From NCBI RefSeq assembly GCF_001598435.1, contig NZ_BCYY01000014.1, forward strand, positions 1-64,000: 64,000 nucleotides of DNA. Direction: 5' to 3'. Under the pieces are notes generated by a model, which was not told where the DNA came from, searched no databases, and worked only from the letters and a program-made list of their open reading frames with translations. This DNA is from Sphingomonas pituitosa NBRC 102491. Lineage in GTDB: Bacteria > Pseudomonadota > Alphaproteobacteria > Sphingomonadales > Sphingomonadaceae. A program made the translations under genes and the position numbers. Of the stretch, positions 26,325-35,165 are shown in pieces. Position 1 is the stretch's first letter. The number at the start of each line of letters is the position of its first letter.

Positions 26325-28943
26325 ATGAACGACCGCCCCAACCCCGACGCGCTGCTGCGCGAAGCCCGTCGCGCGGCGCGCGGCCGGCTGAAGATCTTCC
26401 TCGGCGCGGCCCCCGGCGTGGGCAAGACGTTCGAGATGCTCCGCGAAGGCGCCGAGCGGCTGCGCGGCGGCAAGGACGTCGTTATCGGCGTGGTCGAGAC
26501 GCACGGCCGCGCCGAGACCGAGGCGCTGGTCGCTCCCTTTGAAGTCCTCCCTCGCAAGGCTGTCGAGCATCAGAGCCACCGGCTCGAGGAGATGGACATC
26601 GATGCAATCCTCGCCCGCCGCCCGGCGCTGGTGCTGGTCGACGAGCTCGCCCACACCAACGCCCCCGGCTGCCGCCACCCCAAGCGCTGGCAGGACGTCG
26701 AGGAGCTGCGCGACGCCGGCATCCATGTCTACACCACGCTCAACGTCCAGCATGTCGAAAGCCTCAACGACGTGGTGGCCAGCGTCACCCGCGTGCGGGT
26801 GCGCGAGACCGTGCCCGACGCGATCTTCGACGATGCCGAGATCGAGCTGGTCGACCTGCCGCCCGACGAGCTGATCGACCGGCTGAAGGAAGGCAAGGTC
26901 TATGTGCCCGCGGAGGCCAGCCGCGCGCTCGGGCATTTCTTCTCCAAGGCCAACCTCTCGGCGCTGCGCGAAATGGCGCTGCGCCGCGCGGCGCTCAGCG
27001 TCGACCGGGCGATGCTCGATCATCTCGATGCGCTGGCGGTGCCAGGCACCTTCGCGGCCGGCGAGCGCGTGCTGGTGGCGATCAGCGAGTTGCCCGGCGG
27101 CGACGGGCTGGTGCGCGCGGGCAAGCGGCTCGCCGATGCGATGAAGGCACCCTGGCAGGTGGTGTTCGTCGAAACCCCACGTGCCGAACGCTTTCGGCCA
27201 GAGCAGCGCCGCCGCGTCGCCGATACGCTGCAGCTGGCGAGCAGCCTGGGCGCCACCGTTGCCACCATACCCGCCGCGACGGTGATCGACGGGCTTCGCA
27301 CCCACCTCACTGGCATGCGCGCTACCCAGCTGGTGATCGGCCGGTCGCGCCGCAGCTGGTGGTTCGAGCTGCGTCACGGCTCGGTGGTCGAAACCATGCT
27401 GCGCGCCAGCCAGGGCGTGGCGGTGCATGTCCTCCCCGCCGCCGAGGAGCGGGTGCGCGAGCGGCGCGCGCCGGCCCTGCCCGTGCTCGGCCGCTGGCAG
27501 GAGCACGCCGTCGGCATGCTCGCCGTGGCGCTGACGGTGATCCTCGGCCGGCTCACCCTGCCGCTGATCGGCGGGGGCGGGACCGACCTGCTGTTCCTGC
27601 TGCCGGTGATCCTGATCGCCTTCCGCTCGGGCTTCGGGCCCGGCGTGTCGACGGCGATGATCGGCGGCCTCGCCTATAACTTCTTCTTCCTGCCGCCGCT
27701 CTACACCTTCACGATCGGCGAGCCGCAGAGCGTGCTGACCTTCTTCGTGCTGACCGGCATCGCGCTGTTCACCGCCAACCTCACCGGCCGGCTGCGCGCG
27801 CGGGCGACGCTCGGCACCCGCAGCGCACAGGAAAATGCCGCCGTCGCCGCCTTCGGCCAGGCGCTCGCCCGCGCCTCGGACCCGGAGACGACGAGCCGGG
27901 TGGTGTGCGAGGAAATCGCGCAGCTGCTCGACGTCGCCGTGATCCTGCTCGTCCGCCGCGAGGGCACGCTGGCGCGGGTCGCCAGCTATCCCGAGGATGC
28001 AGCCCCGATGGGCGCGGTCGACCATGCCGCCGCCGAATGGGCGTGGAGCAGCGGCGAGGCCGGCGGCGTTGGCACCGGCACGCTGATCGCCGCCGACTGG
28101 CAGTTCCACCCCTTGCGCACCAGCCTGGGCGTGCTCGCGGTGATCGGCCTCGCCGCGCCGGACGGCCGCGAGCCGATCACCGCCGATCGCGCGCTGCTGC
28201 TTTCCACGCTGCTCGGCCAGGCCGCGCTTGCGCATGAACGGCTGCGGCTGGAGCAGGACGTGCGCGAAGTCTCGGTCCTGCGCGAGCGGGACCGGCTGCG
28301 CGCCGCCCTGCTCTCCTCGATCGGCCACGACCTGCGCACCCCGCTCACCTCCGTCGCAGCGGCGGTGGACGCGCTCGCCCATGCCCATCCCGATGAACCC
28401 GCCACCGCCATCGCGCGCGCCGAGGTGACCCGGTTGCGGCGCTTCCTCGACAATCTGGTCGACATGGTGCGGATCGACGCCGGTGCCGTCGCGCTCAACC
28501 TCGAGCCGATCGACCTGACCGACGCCGCCGCCGCCGCCGTGCACGACCTGCGCGACGTGCTCGCCGGCCGCGAGCTGGTGCTGCGCGTCCCCCCCGACCT
28601 GCCACTGGTCCGCGCGGACCCCAGACTGCTGCACCACATCCTGCTCAACCTCCTGTCCAACGCGGCGGTGCATGGCGGCAACGGACCGATCGAGATCCTC
28701 GGCGAGCGTCGCCCGGACGCGGTGCGGCTCGCGGTGCGCGACCATGGCCCCGGCCTTCCCCCGGGGCAGGAAGCCACCATTTTCGAGACGTTCGCACGCG
28801 GCGCCGGCAGCGATCGCGCCGGCGGCAGCGGGCTGGGGCTAGCCATCGCCAAGGGGTTTGCCGAGGCGATGCACGCACCGATCCGCGCCGCGGATGCGGA
28901 AGGTGGCGGCGCTGTCTTCGCGATCGACCTTCAGCCGAACTGA
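26325..28943 (+). CDS. kdpD: KdpD, osmosensitive K+ channel sensor histidine kinase
   Basis: This 872-aa protein has the KdpD N-terminal domain with Walker A GAAPGVGKT, and VLVDELAHTNAPG then RHPKRWQDVEEL. A universal-stress-like domain follows (about 250-370), then four closely spaced membrane helices (near 395-490, NFFFLPPLYTFTIGE between them) and a GAF-like region. The kinase core has SSIGHDLRTPLTS with the phospho-His, LLNLLSNAAVHG, RDHGPGLPPG and GGSGLGLAIAKGF. It senses K+ or turgor and phosphorylates KdpE. It is divergent from the operon holding kdpE. Confidence 0.95.
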   Translation: MNDRPNPDALLREARRAARGRLKIFLGAAPGVGKTFEMLREGAERLRGGKDVVIGVVETHGRAETEALVAPFEVLPRKAVEHQSHRLEEMDIDAILARRPALVLVDELAHTNAPGCRHPKRWQDVEELRDAGIHVYTTLNVQHVESLNDVVASVTRVRVRETVPDAIFDDAEIELVDLPPDELIDRLKEGKVYVPAEASRALGHFFSKANLSALREMALRRAALSVDRAMLDHLDALAVPGTFAAGERVLVAISELPGGDGLVRAGKRLADAMKAPWQVVFVETPRAERFRPEQRRRVADTLQLASSLGATVATIPAATVIDGLRTHLTGMRATQLVIGRSRRSWWFELRHGSVVETMLRASQGVAVHVLPAAEERVRERRAPALPVLGRWQEHAVGMLAVALTVILGRLTLPLIGGGGTDLLFLLPVILIAFRSGFGPGVSTAMIGGLAYNFFFLPPLYTFTIGEPQSVLTFFVLTGIALFTANLTGRLRARATLGTRSAQENAAVAAFGQALARASDPETTSRVVCEEIAQLLDVAVILLVRREGTLARVASYPEDAAPMGAVDHAAAEWAWSSGEAGGVGTGTLIAADWQFHPLRTSLGVLAVIGLAAPDGREPITADRALLLSTLLGQAALAHERLRLEQDVREVSVLRERDRLRAALLSSIGHDLRTPLTSVAAAVDALAHAHPDEPATAIARAEVTRLRRFLDNLVDMVRIDAGAVALNLEPIDLTDAAAAAVHDLRDVLAGRELVLRVPPDLPLVRADPRLLHHILLNLLSNAAVHGGNGPIEILGERRPDAVRLAVRDHGPGLPPGQEATIFETFARGAGSDRAGGSGLGLAIAKGFAEAMHAPIRAADAEGGGAVFAIDLQPN

Positions 28944-29058
28944 GGCATCCGGCGCAGCAGTTCGCACGAAAACATCCAGATTCGAGGTCGTGCATCCGGA
29001 TCGGACTTGCCATGCCGCACATCAACCAACATGGTGCTGGTGCAGTTTTCGCAGCGAA

Positions 29059-29733
29059 ATGCGGGGCGTGGGGGCAAGCGACATCGATCTGGCGAGGCGG
29101 TTCGCCCAACTCTTCGCATGCAGCGAAGCGGTCGCGGCCGAGCTGGCCGCGGCGGCGGTGCCGCGTCGCTGCCCGCCGGGCGCCACCGTCATTCACCAGG
29201 GCGAGACGTCCGGCCGCGTGCTGGTGCTGCTGGAAGGCCATGTCCGCGCAGCGATGGTGACGCTGGACGGCCGCGTGCTCCAGGTGGCGGAATATCACCC
29301 CGGCGACATTTTCGGCGGCGTGGACCCGGGCCGTGAACAGCCGACGGACTGTACCGCCACCATGGCCACCCAGATCGCCAGCTTCGCCACGGCCGAGTTC
29401 TACGCGCTGGCGGAGCGCCATGCCGGTGTGGGCGTGGTCCTGGCGCGCACGATGGTCCGGCAGTTCTCCGCACTCAGCCAGCTCGTCTCCGCCCGCCTGA
29501 CCCTGTCGGCCAATGGCCGAGTCCATGCCGAGCTGCTGCGGATGGCGCGCGAACAGGACGGCCGCTGGATCCGGCCGCTGCCCGTGCTGTCGGACCTGGC
29601 GCTGCGCGTGCAGACGGCGCGCGAGACCGTCTCGCGCGCCGTTTCCGCGCTCGAGCGGCGCGGCATCGTCCAGCGGCACGAGGACGGGCTGGAGATCGTC
29701 GCCCCTGCTCGCCTGGAAGCGCTTATCGTGTGA
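29059..29733 (+). CDS. Crp/Fnr-family transcriptional regulator
   Basis: This 224-aa protein has an N-terminal cyclic-nucleotide-binding fold (about 25-130: PPGATVIHQGETSGRVLVLL, EYHPGDIFGG) and a C-terminal Crp helix-turn-helix (LSDLALRVQTARETVSRAVS then ALERRGIVQR). The cNMP phosphate-cassette Arg pattern is not clear, and no Fnr-type N-terminal cysteines are seen, so the ligand is unknown. The start is uncertain: ATG 29059 is the first plausible codon after kdpD, and a GTG three codons later is possible. It overlaps the convergent TPR/SLOG-like gene by 11 nt and could regulate either neighbour (inference). Confidence 0.82.
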   Translation: MRGVGASDIDLARRFAQLFACSEAVAAELAAAAVPRRCPPGATVIHQGETSGRVLVLLEGHVRAAMVTLDGRVLQVAEYHPGDIFGGVDPGREQPTDCTATMATQIASFATAEFYALAERHAGVGVVLARTMVRQFSALSQLVSARLTLSANGRVHAELLRMAREQDGRWIRPLPVLSDLALRVQTARETVSRAVSALERRGIVQRHEDGLEIVAPARLEALIV

Positions 29734-31321
29734 AGCGCGGCTTCAGCGCGTAGAGCGTGGTCGGCGCCTGCCCGGCCAGCGCGATTTCCCCCACCAGCTC
29801 TGCCCGCCCGGCGTCGGCCTCGCAGGCCGCCAGGCTCGCGGCAAAGGCCTCGCTGGCGAAGGTGGCACCGGGCGTCGTCACGCCCAGCATGCGCTCCGCG
29901 AGGTCGAAGGCGCTGCCCAGCAGCACCGGCGCGCCCGTCACCGGATCGTCGATCGCAGTGGCAAGGCCGATGTGCAGCGCCTGGCGGAGCGGACCGCTCG
30001 CGCCCAGCGCCGCCGCAAGTCGCACCGCGGCGCCATAGGCCTGGCCGGTACCCTCGAACGCGATCAGCAGGCGGCGCGCGCCCCAGCGCACGGCAAGCGG
30101 CGGCGAAGTGCGGAGTGCCTGGTGCAGCGCCGGCAGGCGGCCGGCGACGTCCCGGTCGAGCGCGGCGAGGTCCTCGCCTTCGCTGCCGAGCAGGTCGACG
30201 GCAAGTACAGCAACGATCTGCGGCGCGGTGCGATCGGCCCCGTGCGGCGTGGAGGACGCGCCCAGCGGCAGCAGGTGCTGGCGCCGTCCGGCCTTGCGCC
30301 ACAGGCCCCCGGCATGCGCGCTCTGCCCCACCTCGTCGACCGAGGCGGGCCCGAGCAGCAGCTGGACCGCTTCCGACTGGAGCAGCCCGGCATGCATCGT
30401 CGCCCGCCCCATCGCGACGAGATCAGCCAGCCGGACCGAGGGCATGAAGGCCGCCGGACTCGCCTCGCCCATTTCCTGGACGCTGGCGGCCTCCCCAAGG
30501 GCAGCTTCGAAGCGTTCCACCCAGTCCTCGCCGTGCGGACGCACCGAGCGATCGACGAAGGCCCTGACGTCGCCGGGCAGCACCACGTGCAGTTCGGCAC
30601 CGCGTGCGATCAGCCGCTCGGCGATCAGCAGGTCGGCCCCGGCGGCGAGCGCGCCATAGCCGAAGCCCACCCGCTCCTGCTCCAGCAGCGCATCGATCGA
30701 ATCGGAAAGCGCCGCCACATCCTCGGGCAGCCGCATATGGCCGGCGAAATGGAGGCTGCGCGGCGGGCGATAGGCATCGAGCCATGCCGCCGATACGCCC
30801 TGCTCGGCGAGGATCACGCCAAATTGGCGCAGCGTCGAGGCATGGTCCTCCCAGGCGAGCGGCGCCGCGCCGATCGCACGGGCGAGCGCGGCTTCGGCGG
30901 CGTCGCGGTCGCCGGCGAGCAGCAGCGCCTCGGCCTCGGTCGCGCCGAGCCAATAGGGGGTTTCGTCGGGAACGCCGGCCTGGAGCAGTTCCTGCACGTC
31001 GGCGGCGAGCGCCCGGCTGCCCGCTATGTCCCCGGCGATCAGCGCGAGCGTCGCCGCGTTGATCAGGGGGTATGGGGCCGGTGCCAGCTGCGCCGCCGCG
31101 CTATAGGCGGCGGCGGCTTCGCGGGCATGCTGCCGCCGGGCCTCACCGGCGAGCAGCAGCGCCTCGTCCTTGAGGAGCCTGCCGCGCAGGCTGAGCACGG
31201 CGGGATCGTCCGCGACGCGATCATACCCCGCGTCGCGAAACATCCGCCAGGCGAGATCGAGCGCACCGGCACGCGCCTGGGCCGTTATCGCTAGCACACT
31301 CGATGTCATCCGACCTGACAT
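29723..31321 (-). CDS. TPR / SLOG-like / degenerate class III cyclase-like signalling protein
   Basis: This 532-aa soluble protein has three parts. Residues 1-180 are helical TPR-like repeats, like the TRAFs-binding region of related proteins. Residues 188-262 look like a nucleotide-binding SLOG/Rossmann unit: RSLHFAGHMRL, then GYGALAAGADLLIAERLIAR and GAELHVVLP. Residues 368-530 resemble a class III nucleotide cyclase. The first metal Asp is kept (Asp376 in VDLLGSEGE) but the usual second Asp of the GD motif is Ala415 (WGARRLLIAFEG), so cyclase activity is doubtful. The start is ambiguous between ATG 31321 and 31309; AGGAG lies just upstream. It is the last gene of a three-gene operon with a TIR protein and may sense a TIR-derived nucleotide (inference). 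Confidence 0.7.
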   Translation of the reverse strand: MSGRMTSSVLAITAQARAGALDLAWRMFRDAGYDRVADDPAVLSLRGRLLKDEALLLAGEARRQHAREAAAAYSAAAQLAPAPYPLINAATLALIAGDIAGSRALAADVQELLQAGVPDETPYWLGATEAEALLLAGDRDAAEAALARAIGAAPLAWEDHASTLRQFGVILAEQGVSAAWLDAYRPPRSLHFAGHMRLPEDVAALSDSIDALLEQERVGFGYGALAAGADLLIAERLIARGAELHVVLPGDVRAFVDRSVRPHGEDWVERFEAALGEAASVQEMGEASPAAFMPSVRLADLVAMGRATMHAGLLQSEAVQLLLGPASVDEVGQSAHAGGLWRKAGRRQHLLPLGASSTPHGADRTAPQIVAVLAVDLLGSEGEDLAALDRDVAGRLPALHQALRTSPPLAVRWGARRLLIAFEGTGQAYGAAVRLAAALGASGPLRQALHIGLATAIDDPVTGAPVLLGSAFDLAERMLGVTTPGATFASEAFAASLAACEADAGRAELVGEIALAGQAPTTLYALKPRFTR

Positions 31322-31348
31322 ACTCCTATGGTTGCAACGAACTTCCGC

Positions 31349-31978
31349 TCAGTTCCCGTCACCGGGCTCCGGCGGCTGAGGCGGCTTCGGCGGCTTCGGC
31401 GAACCGTGGCTCCCCTGATTTTCCACTTCCGGATCGATAATCGTCGGCATGCGCATATCTCCTTGCAAGAAATCAACGTAAAGATTGAGCCCTTCGCACG
31501 TCTTACGGTGCTGGGGATTGGTGACGGATTCAACGAAAAACCCGACAGCATTAATCCTGCCCCGATCGTCTAGAAGCGGAAAGGCACGGCGATACTTCCC
31601 GTCTGGGTATTCGTGCTTTGTGCTGACATATAGGCTATTCGGTGTATATTCCCAGAAGTCGCCGATCAGCTTGAAAATGACGCAACAAGGCTCGCGTACG
31701 ACGATATCCAGCGGCGTAGGGGGCGGCGTCGTCAGCCCGGCGAGGCCAGGCTTGATGTTCGGCGCTGCCACGACGAAGTCACGAACGATCTGGGTGAAGT
31801 CCTCCTCAACGGAGACCTCCTTTCCGTTACCGAATTCGTCGACGTCCTCAAACCCCTGAATATGAAACTTCAGGTTACCAAGCGGATACCCACCCTCGCT
31901 ACTGGCAAATATCTGATATCTCTTGACCAAGCGAATGTAAGACGGCGGATAAATTGATAACGGGAACTGACCGTTCAT
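31349..31978 (-). CDS. Unrecognised 209-aa protein of the TIR cassette
   Basis: I do not recognise a family. There is no signal peptide or membrane segment. It begins MNGQFPLSIYPPSYIRLVKR and appears to be a beta-rich globular domain (KFHIQGFEDVDEFGNGKEV, DIVVREPCCVIFKLIGDFWE, GRINAVGFFVESVTNPQHRK) of about 190 residues. The tail is low-complexity, PKPPKPPQPPEPGDGN. Its ATG overlaps the TIR gene stop (ATGA), and the next gene starts 27 nt later, so it is translationally coupled to the TIR gene. Codon use is AT-richer than the neighbours, which suggests transfer or relaxed selection. Confidence 0.75.
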   Translation of the reverse strand: MNGQFPLSIYPPSYIRLVKRYQIFASSEGGYPLGNLKFHIQGFEDVDEFGNGKEVSVEEDFTQIVRDFVVAAPNIKPGLAGLTTPPPTPLDIVVREPCCVIFKLIGDFWEYTPNSLYVSTKHEYPDGKYRRAFPLLDDRGRINAVGFFVESVTNPQHRKTCEGLNLYVDFLQGDMRMPTIIDPEVENQGSHGSPKPPKPPQPPEPGDGN

Positions 31979-33561
31979 TTATGCTTCCCCTCAATTAGGC
32001 TAATCTCAGCCTCCATCTCCGCCAATCTAATTGCGAGTTCTTTATTTTCCGTATCTAGTTCCGTCATTGTACGGAGGTCGGCAATCGCAGCGCGCATGTG
32101 ACGCGCCGCCATTTCCCAATCGCCATGTCGGCTCTCCATCTTGGCCAAGGCTCGCTCCGCCCAGATCAAAATGCGGCGGTTACGCGCGTTCTGCGAATCT
32201 CGAGCTACCAAGCGCTCGATCAGAGCAACCTGCTTTCGCCGAATTTCAAGCGCCGCATCTAAATTCCCGGCTTCGAAATGCGCGTCTGCAAGCCACCCCT
32301 GTCGATTGGCAACCTCCCGCCAGCGCGCCTCCGAGCGCGGCTCACGCTGTGACATTGTTTCGGCTACACTTAGCGCTTCCAGACACAGCGGTATGGCTGC
32401 GCGGGCCTTTTGCTGCTCCAACCGCAGCGCGCATAAATTGCCAGCGGCATAGGACACCTCTTCCGCACTCCGCGGGTCAGCCGAATCGAGCGCTATCAAC
32501 CGATGCGCCAGCGCGGCATAGGCCTCGAAGTGCGGCTCGGTTGCCGAAAGTTCGCCTGCCTTGAAGTGCAGCAGTCCCAGGTAGAACTCGCTCTGCGCAT
32601 GCGCGAACACGATGTCGTACTGATTCGGCTCGCGATCGATCAGCGCGTGGGTGATGCGGTTGGCCTGAAGGAAGGCCGCGCGGGCGCGGGCGGTCTCCTT
32701 GGCCTCCATCGCATCCTCGCCCATCGTCATGATCGCGCGGGCGCGGCGGGCGAGGACGTCGGGGGGCAGCGTCGCCAGATCCTGCTCGCCATAATAGCGC
32801 AGCGCGCGCGCATTGACTTCCCGAAGCACGTCGAGCCGACCGACCTCTTTCAGCCGGCCCCGCAGATCGGTCAGCATGAACTCCACCAGCCCCTCCGCCT
32901 GGGCACGCCGAGCCTCCGCCTCCCCGCGGGCTCGCACGGCCAGGATCGCCAATCCAACCATGGCTAGCAGCAAAAGAATCGCCAAGGCCGTGACGGCCGT
33001 CACGCGCCGCACCCGAGCTTGCGCGTCGCGCTGCACCAGCGCGTCGAGCGGCACCCCCACCGCGCCAGCGACCAGCTTGAGCAGCGCCAGCCGCTTGCCG
33101 TCCTTGCCCTCACGGAAATCGGCGGCGAGCGGCTCGGTCTCCGCGCCGTCCGCGGTGCGCCGCAGCGGCAGCGGCAGCGCCTCGGCGGGCTCGCCGTCGA
33201 ACAGCGCGGCGAGCACCGGGCGATCGGGATGGAGTTCGCGGAACAGCGCGATCTCGCGCGCCACCCATTGCGAGGCAGCCCCCGCGGGCGTGCAGATGAC
33301 GATCAGGCAGGCGGACTCGGCCAATGCGGCGCGTACCTCGGCGCTGAGGTCGCTGGCGGCAGACAGTTCGTCGAGGTCGCGGAAGATGCGGCCCAGCCGG
33401 CGCGGCACCGGCCCGAACGCAGCCTCGCGCCCGACCAGCTTGGCGGGAATGCGATAGCGCTCCAGCGCGCGGTGCAGCCAGCGCGCGCGGGCGCGATCGG
33501 CATGGTTGTAGCTGATGAACGCGCCGTACCGCGCGCTCGCGCCCGTTTCTGCTGTTGTCAC
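31975..33561 (-). CDS. TIR-domain protein with membrane segment and TPR-like C-terminus
   Basis: This 528-aa protein has three parts. Residues 12-125 are a TIR domain (YGAFISYNHADRARARWLHR, LSAEVRAALAESACLIVICT, SQWVAREIALF). Glu103 in WVAREI sits where catalytic Glu lies in NAD-cleaving TIR domains such as SARM1. Residues 187-209 form one membrane helix (TALAILLLLAMVGLAILAV). Residues 230-520 are helical TPR-like repeats. It may be a membrane-anchored NADase or signal producer triggered through its repeats (inference). The start is GTG 33561 with GAAGGG 5 nt upstream. It is the first gene of the cassette. The TIR half is GC-rich; the C-terminal 200 codons are clearly AT-richer. Confidence 0.85.
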   Translation of the reverse strand: MTTAETGASARYGAFISYNHADRARARWLHRALERYRIPAKLVGREAAFGPVPRRLGRIFRDLDELSAASDLSAEVRAALAESACLIVICTPAGAASQWVAREIALFRELHPDRPVLAALFDGEPAEALPLPLRRTADGAETEPLAADFREGKDGKRLALLKLVAGAVGVPLDALVQRDAQARVRRVTAVTALAILLLLAMVGLAILAVRARGEAEARRAQAEGLVEFMLTDLRGRLKEVGRLDVLREVNARALRYYGEQDLATLPPDVLARRARAIMTMGEDAMEAKETARARAAFLQANRITHALIDREPNQYDIVFAHAQSEFYLGLLHFKAGELSATEPHFEAYAALAHRLIALDSADPRSAEEVSYAAGNLCALRLEQQKARAAIPLCLEALSVAETMSQREPRSEARWREVANRQGWLADAHFEAGNLDAALEIRRKQVALIERLVARDSQNARNRRILIWAERALAKMESRHGDWEMAARHMRAAIADLRTMTELDTENKELAIRLAEMEAEISLIEGKHK

Positions 33562-33717
33562 GCGGTCCCTTCCCCGGCCGCGACTATCTCAGAGCGCCGG
33601 AAGACGGGCAAGTGCCTCGAGCCTGCGCCCGCCCCTGTACCTCCAGCCCCTGTACCTCCCGCCCCTGTACCTCCAGCGGGGTTGCGGCGGGCTCCGGCGA
33701 GGCATAGCTGGAGCTCC
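33562..33717. promoter_or_regulatory. Divergent promoter region of the TIR cassette and the M20 peptidase
   Basis: This 156-nt gap must hold the promoters for both directions. It contains three 15-bp tandem repeats (separate entry). No clear -35/-10 pair is visible. Confidence 0.4.
33631..33675. repeat. Three tandem 15-bp repeats
   Basis: The unit GCCCCTGTACCTCCA occurs at 33631-33645, 33646-33660 (last base C) and 33661-33675. Each contains TGTAC. They lie 43 nt before the M20 peptidase start and 70 nt from the TIR gene start. They may be binding sites or replication-slippage debris. Confidence 0.8.
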
Positions 33718-35124
33718 ATGACCGACTCCGTCCTTGCATTCGCCGATGCGCAGCTCGACGCCAGCATCGAGCGCCTCGCCGCGCTGATGCGCGTGCCCTC
33801 CATTTCCACCGATCCGGCCTATGCCGCAGACTGCCGCCACGCCGCCGAGCAGCTCGCCGCCGAGCTGACCGAGATCGGCTTCGACGCCCGGGTCGCCGAC
33901 ACGCCCGGGCACCCGATGGTGGTCGCGCACCATGACGGCGACGGGCCGCATGTGCTGTTCTACGGTCATTACGACGTGCAGCCGGTCGACCCGATCGCGC
34001 TGTGGACCCGCGATCCGTTCGATCCCTGGATCGACACGCGTGCAGACGGATCGAAGACGATCGTCGGCCGCGGCGCCTCGGACGACAAGGGCCAGCTGCG
34101 CACCTTTATCGAGGCGTGCCGCGCCTGGAAGCAGGCCGAGGGCCGCCTGCCCTGCCGCGTCACCATCCTTTTCGAGGGCGAGGAAGAATCGGGCTCGACC
34201 AGCCTCGAGCCGTTCCTCCATGCCCATGCCGAGGAGCTCAAGGCCGATTTCGCCCTGATCTGCGACACGCTGATGTGGGATCGCGATACCCCCGGCATCA
34301 CCATCGGCCTGCGCGGCATGGCCGCCGGCCAGGTGACGGTGCGCGGACCGTCGCGCGACCTGCACTCGGGGCTGTACGGCGGCGCGGCGCGCAACCCGCT
34401 CCAGCTGCTCGCCGGGATCCTGGGCGAGATGAAGGATGCCGACGGCCGCGTGACGCTCGACGGCTTCTACGACGGCGTGCCGGATACCGATCCGGTGGTG
34501 CTGGAAAGCTGGAACAAGCTCGGCTTCGACGCGGCCGAGTTCCTCGGCGAGATCGGCCTGCGCGTGCCGGCGGGCGAGAATGGCAAGACCGTGCTGGAAC
34601 AGGTATGGTCGCGGCCGACCGCCGAGATCAACGGCATGTGGGGCGGCTATACCGGCGAGGGCTTCAAGACGGTGATCCCCGCCGAAGCGCATGCCAAGGT
34701 GAGCTTCCGCCTCGTCGGCACCCAGGATCCGGACAAGGTGTGGGATGCGTTCCAGGCCCATGTTCGCCGCCGCCTGCCCGAGGATTGTTCGGCCACGTTC
34801 GAGACGCGCGGCCCCGGCAGCTTCGCGATCAGCCTGGCGAGCGACAGCGGCCCGCTGGCGGCGACGCAGGGTGCGCTCGATGCCGAATGGGGCAAATCCG
34901 CGCTGCTCGGCTGCGGCGGGTCGATCCCGGTGGTCAACTCGATTCGATCGATCCTGGGCATGGACAGCGTGATGGTCGGCTTCGCGCTGCCCGACGACAA
35001 CATCCACTCGCCCAACGAAAAGTACGAGCTGAAGAGCTTCCACAAGGGCATCCGCTCCTGGGTGCGCATCCTCGGCGCGCTGGGCCAGACGACCGGAGTC
35101 GTGCGCGCCACGGTTGCGGCCTGA
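33718..35124 (+). CDS. M20-family dipeptidase/metallopeptidase
   Basis: This 468-aa zinc peptidase of the M20 (ArgE/DapE/CPG2/CNDP-like) family has no signal, so it is cytoplasmic. The metal and catalytic motifs are HVLFYGHYDVQPVDP (His and Asp), GRGASDDKGQL (bridging Asp), ILFEGEEESGS (catalytic Glu pair) and LICDTLMWD. DNIHSPNEKYEL carries the last metal His. The dimerisation insert begins near residue 200 (IGLRGMAAGQVTVRGPSRDL then HSGLYGG). It most likely hydrolyses dipeptides; the exact substrate is unknown. Related enzymes are carnosinase-like, which fits the motifs. Confidence 0.92.
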   Translation: MTDSVLAFADAQLDASIERLAALMRVPSISTDPAYAADCRHAAEQLAAELTEIGFDARVADTPGHPMVVAHHDGDGPHVLFYGHYDVQPVDPIALWTRDPFDPWIDTRADGSKTIVGRGASDDKGQLRTFIEACRAWKQAEGRLPCRVTILFEGEEESGSTSLEPFLHAHAEELKADFALICDTLMWDRDTPGITIGLRGMAAGQVTVRGPSRDLHSGLYGGAARNPLQLLAGILGEMKDADGRVTLDGFYDGVPDTDPVVLESWNKLGFDAAEFLGEIGLRVPAGENGKTVLEQVWSRPTAEINGMWGGYTGEGFKTVIPAEAHAKVSFRLVGTQDPDKVWDAFQAHVRRRLPEDCSATFETRGPGSFAISLASDSGPLAATQGALDAEWGKSALLGCGGSIPVVNSIRSILGMDSVMVGFALPDDNIHSPNEKYELKSFHKGIRSWVRILGALGQTTGVVRATVAA

Positions 35125-35165
35125 CGCCCATTGACGCCGGCGAACGGAAGCGGGATAGCAGACCC

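Noticed and set aside
26310..28745. An 811-codon frame antisense to kdpD
   Set aside because: The sequence is low-complexity and His/Arg-rich, with no domain, signal or start context; it mirrors the kdpD codon bias.
29059..29733. Crp/Fnr regulator starting upstream within kdpD (from 28858)
   Set aside because: The longer form would overlap kdpD by 86 nt and adds sequence with no similarity to the family N-terminus.
29723..33561. Thoeris defence system
   Set aside because: Thoeris has a SIR2-SLOG ThsA and a soluble TIR ThsB. Here the SLOG-like unit is fused to TPR and a cyclase-like domain, there is no SIR2, and the TIR is membrane-bound.
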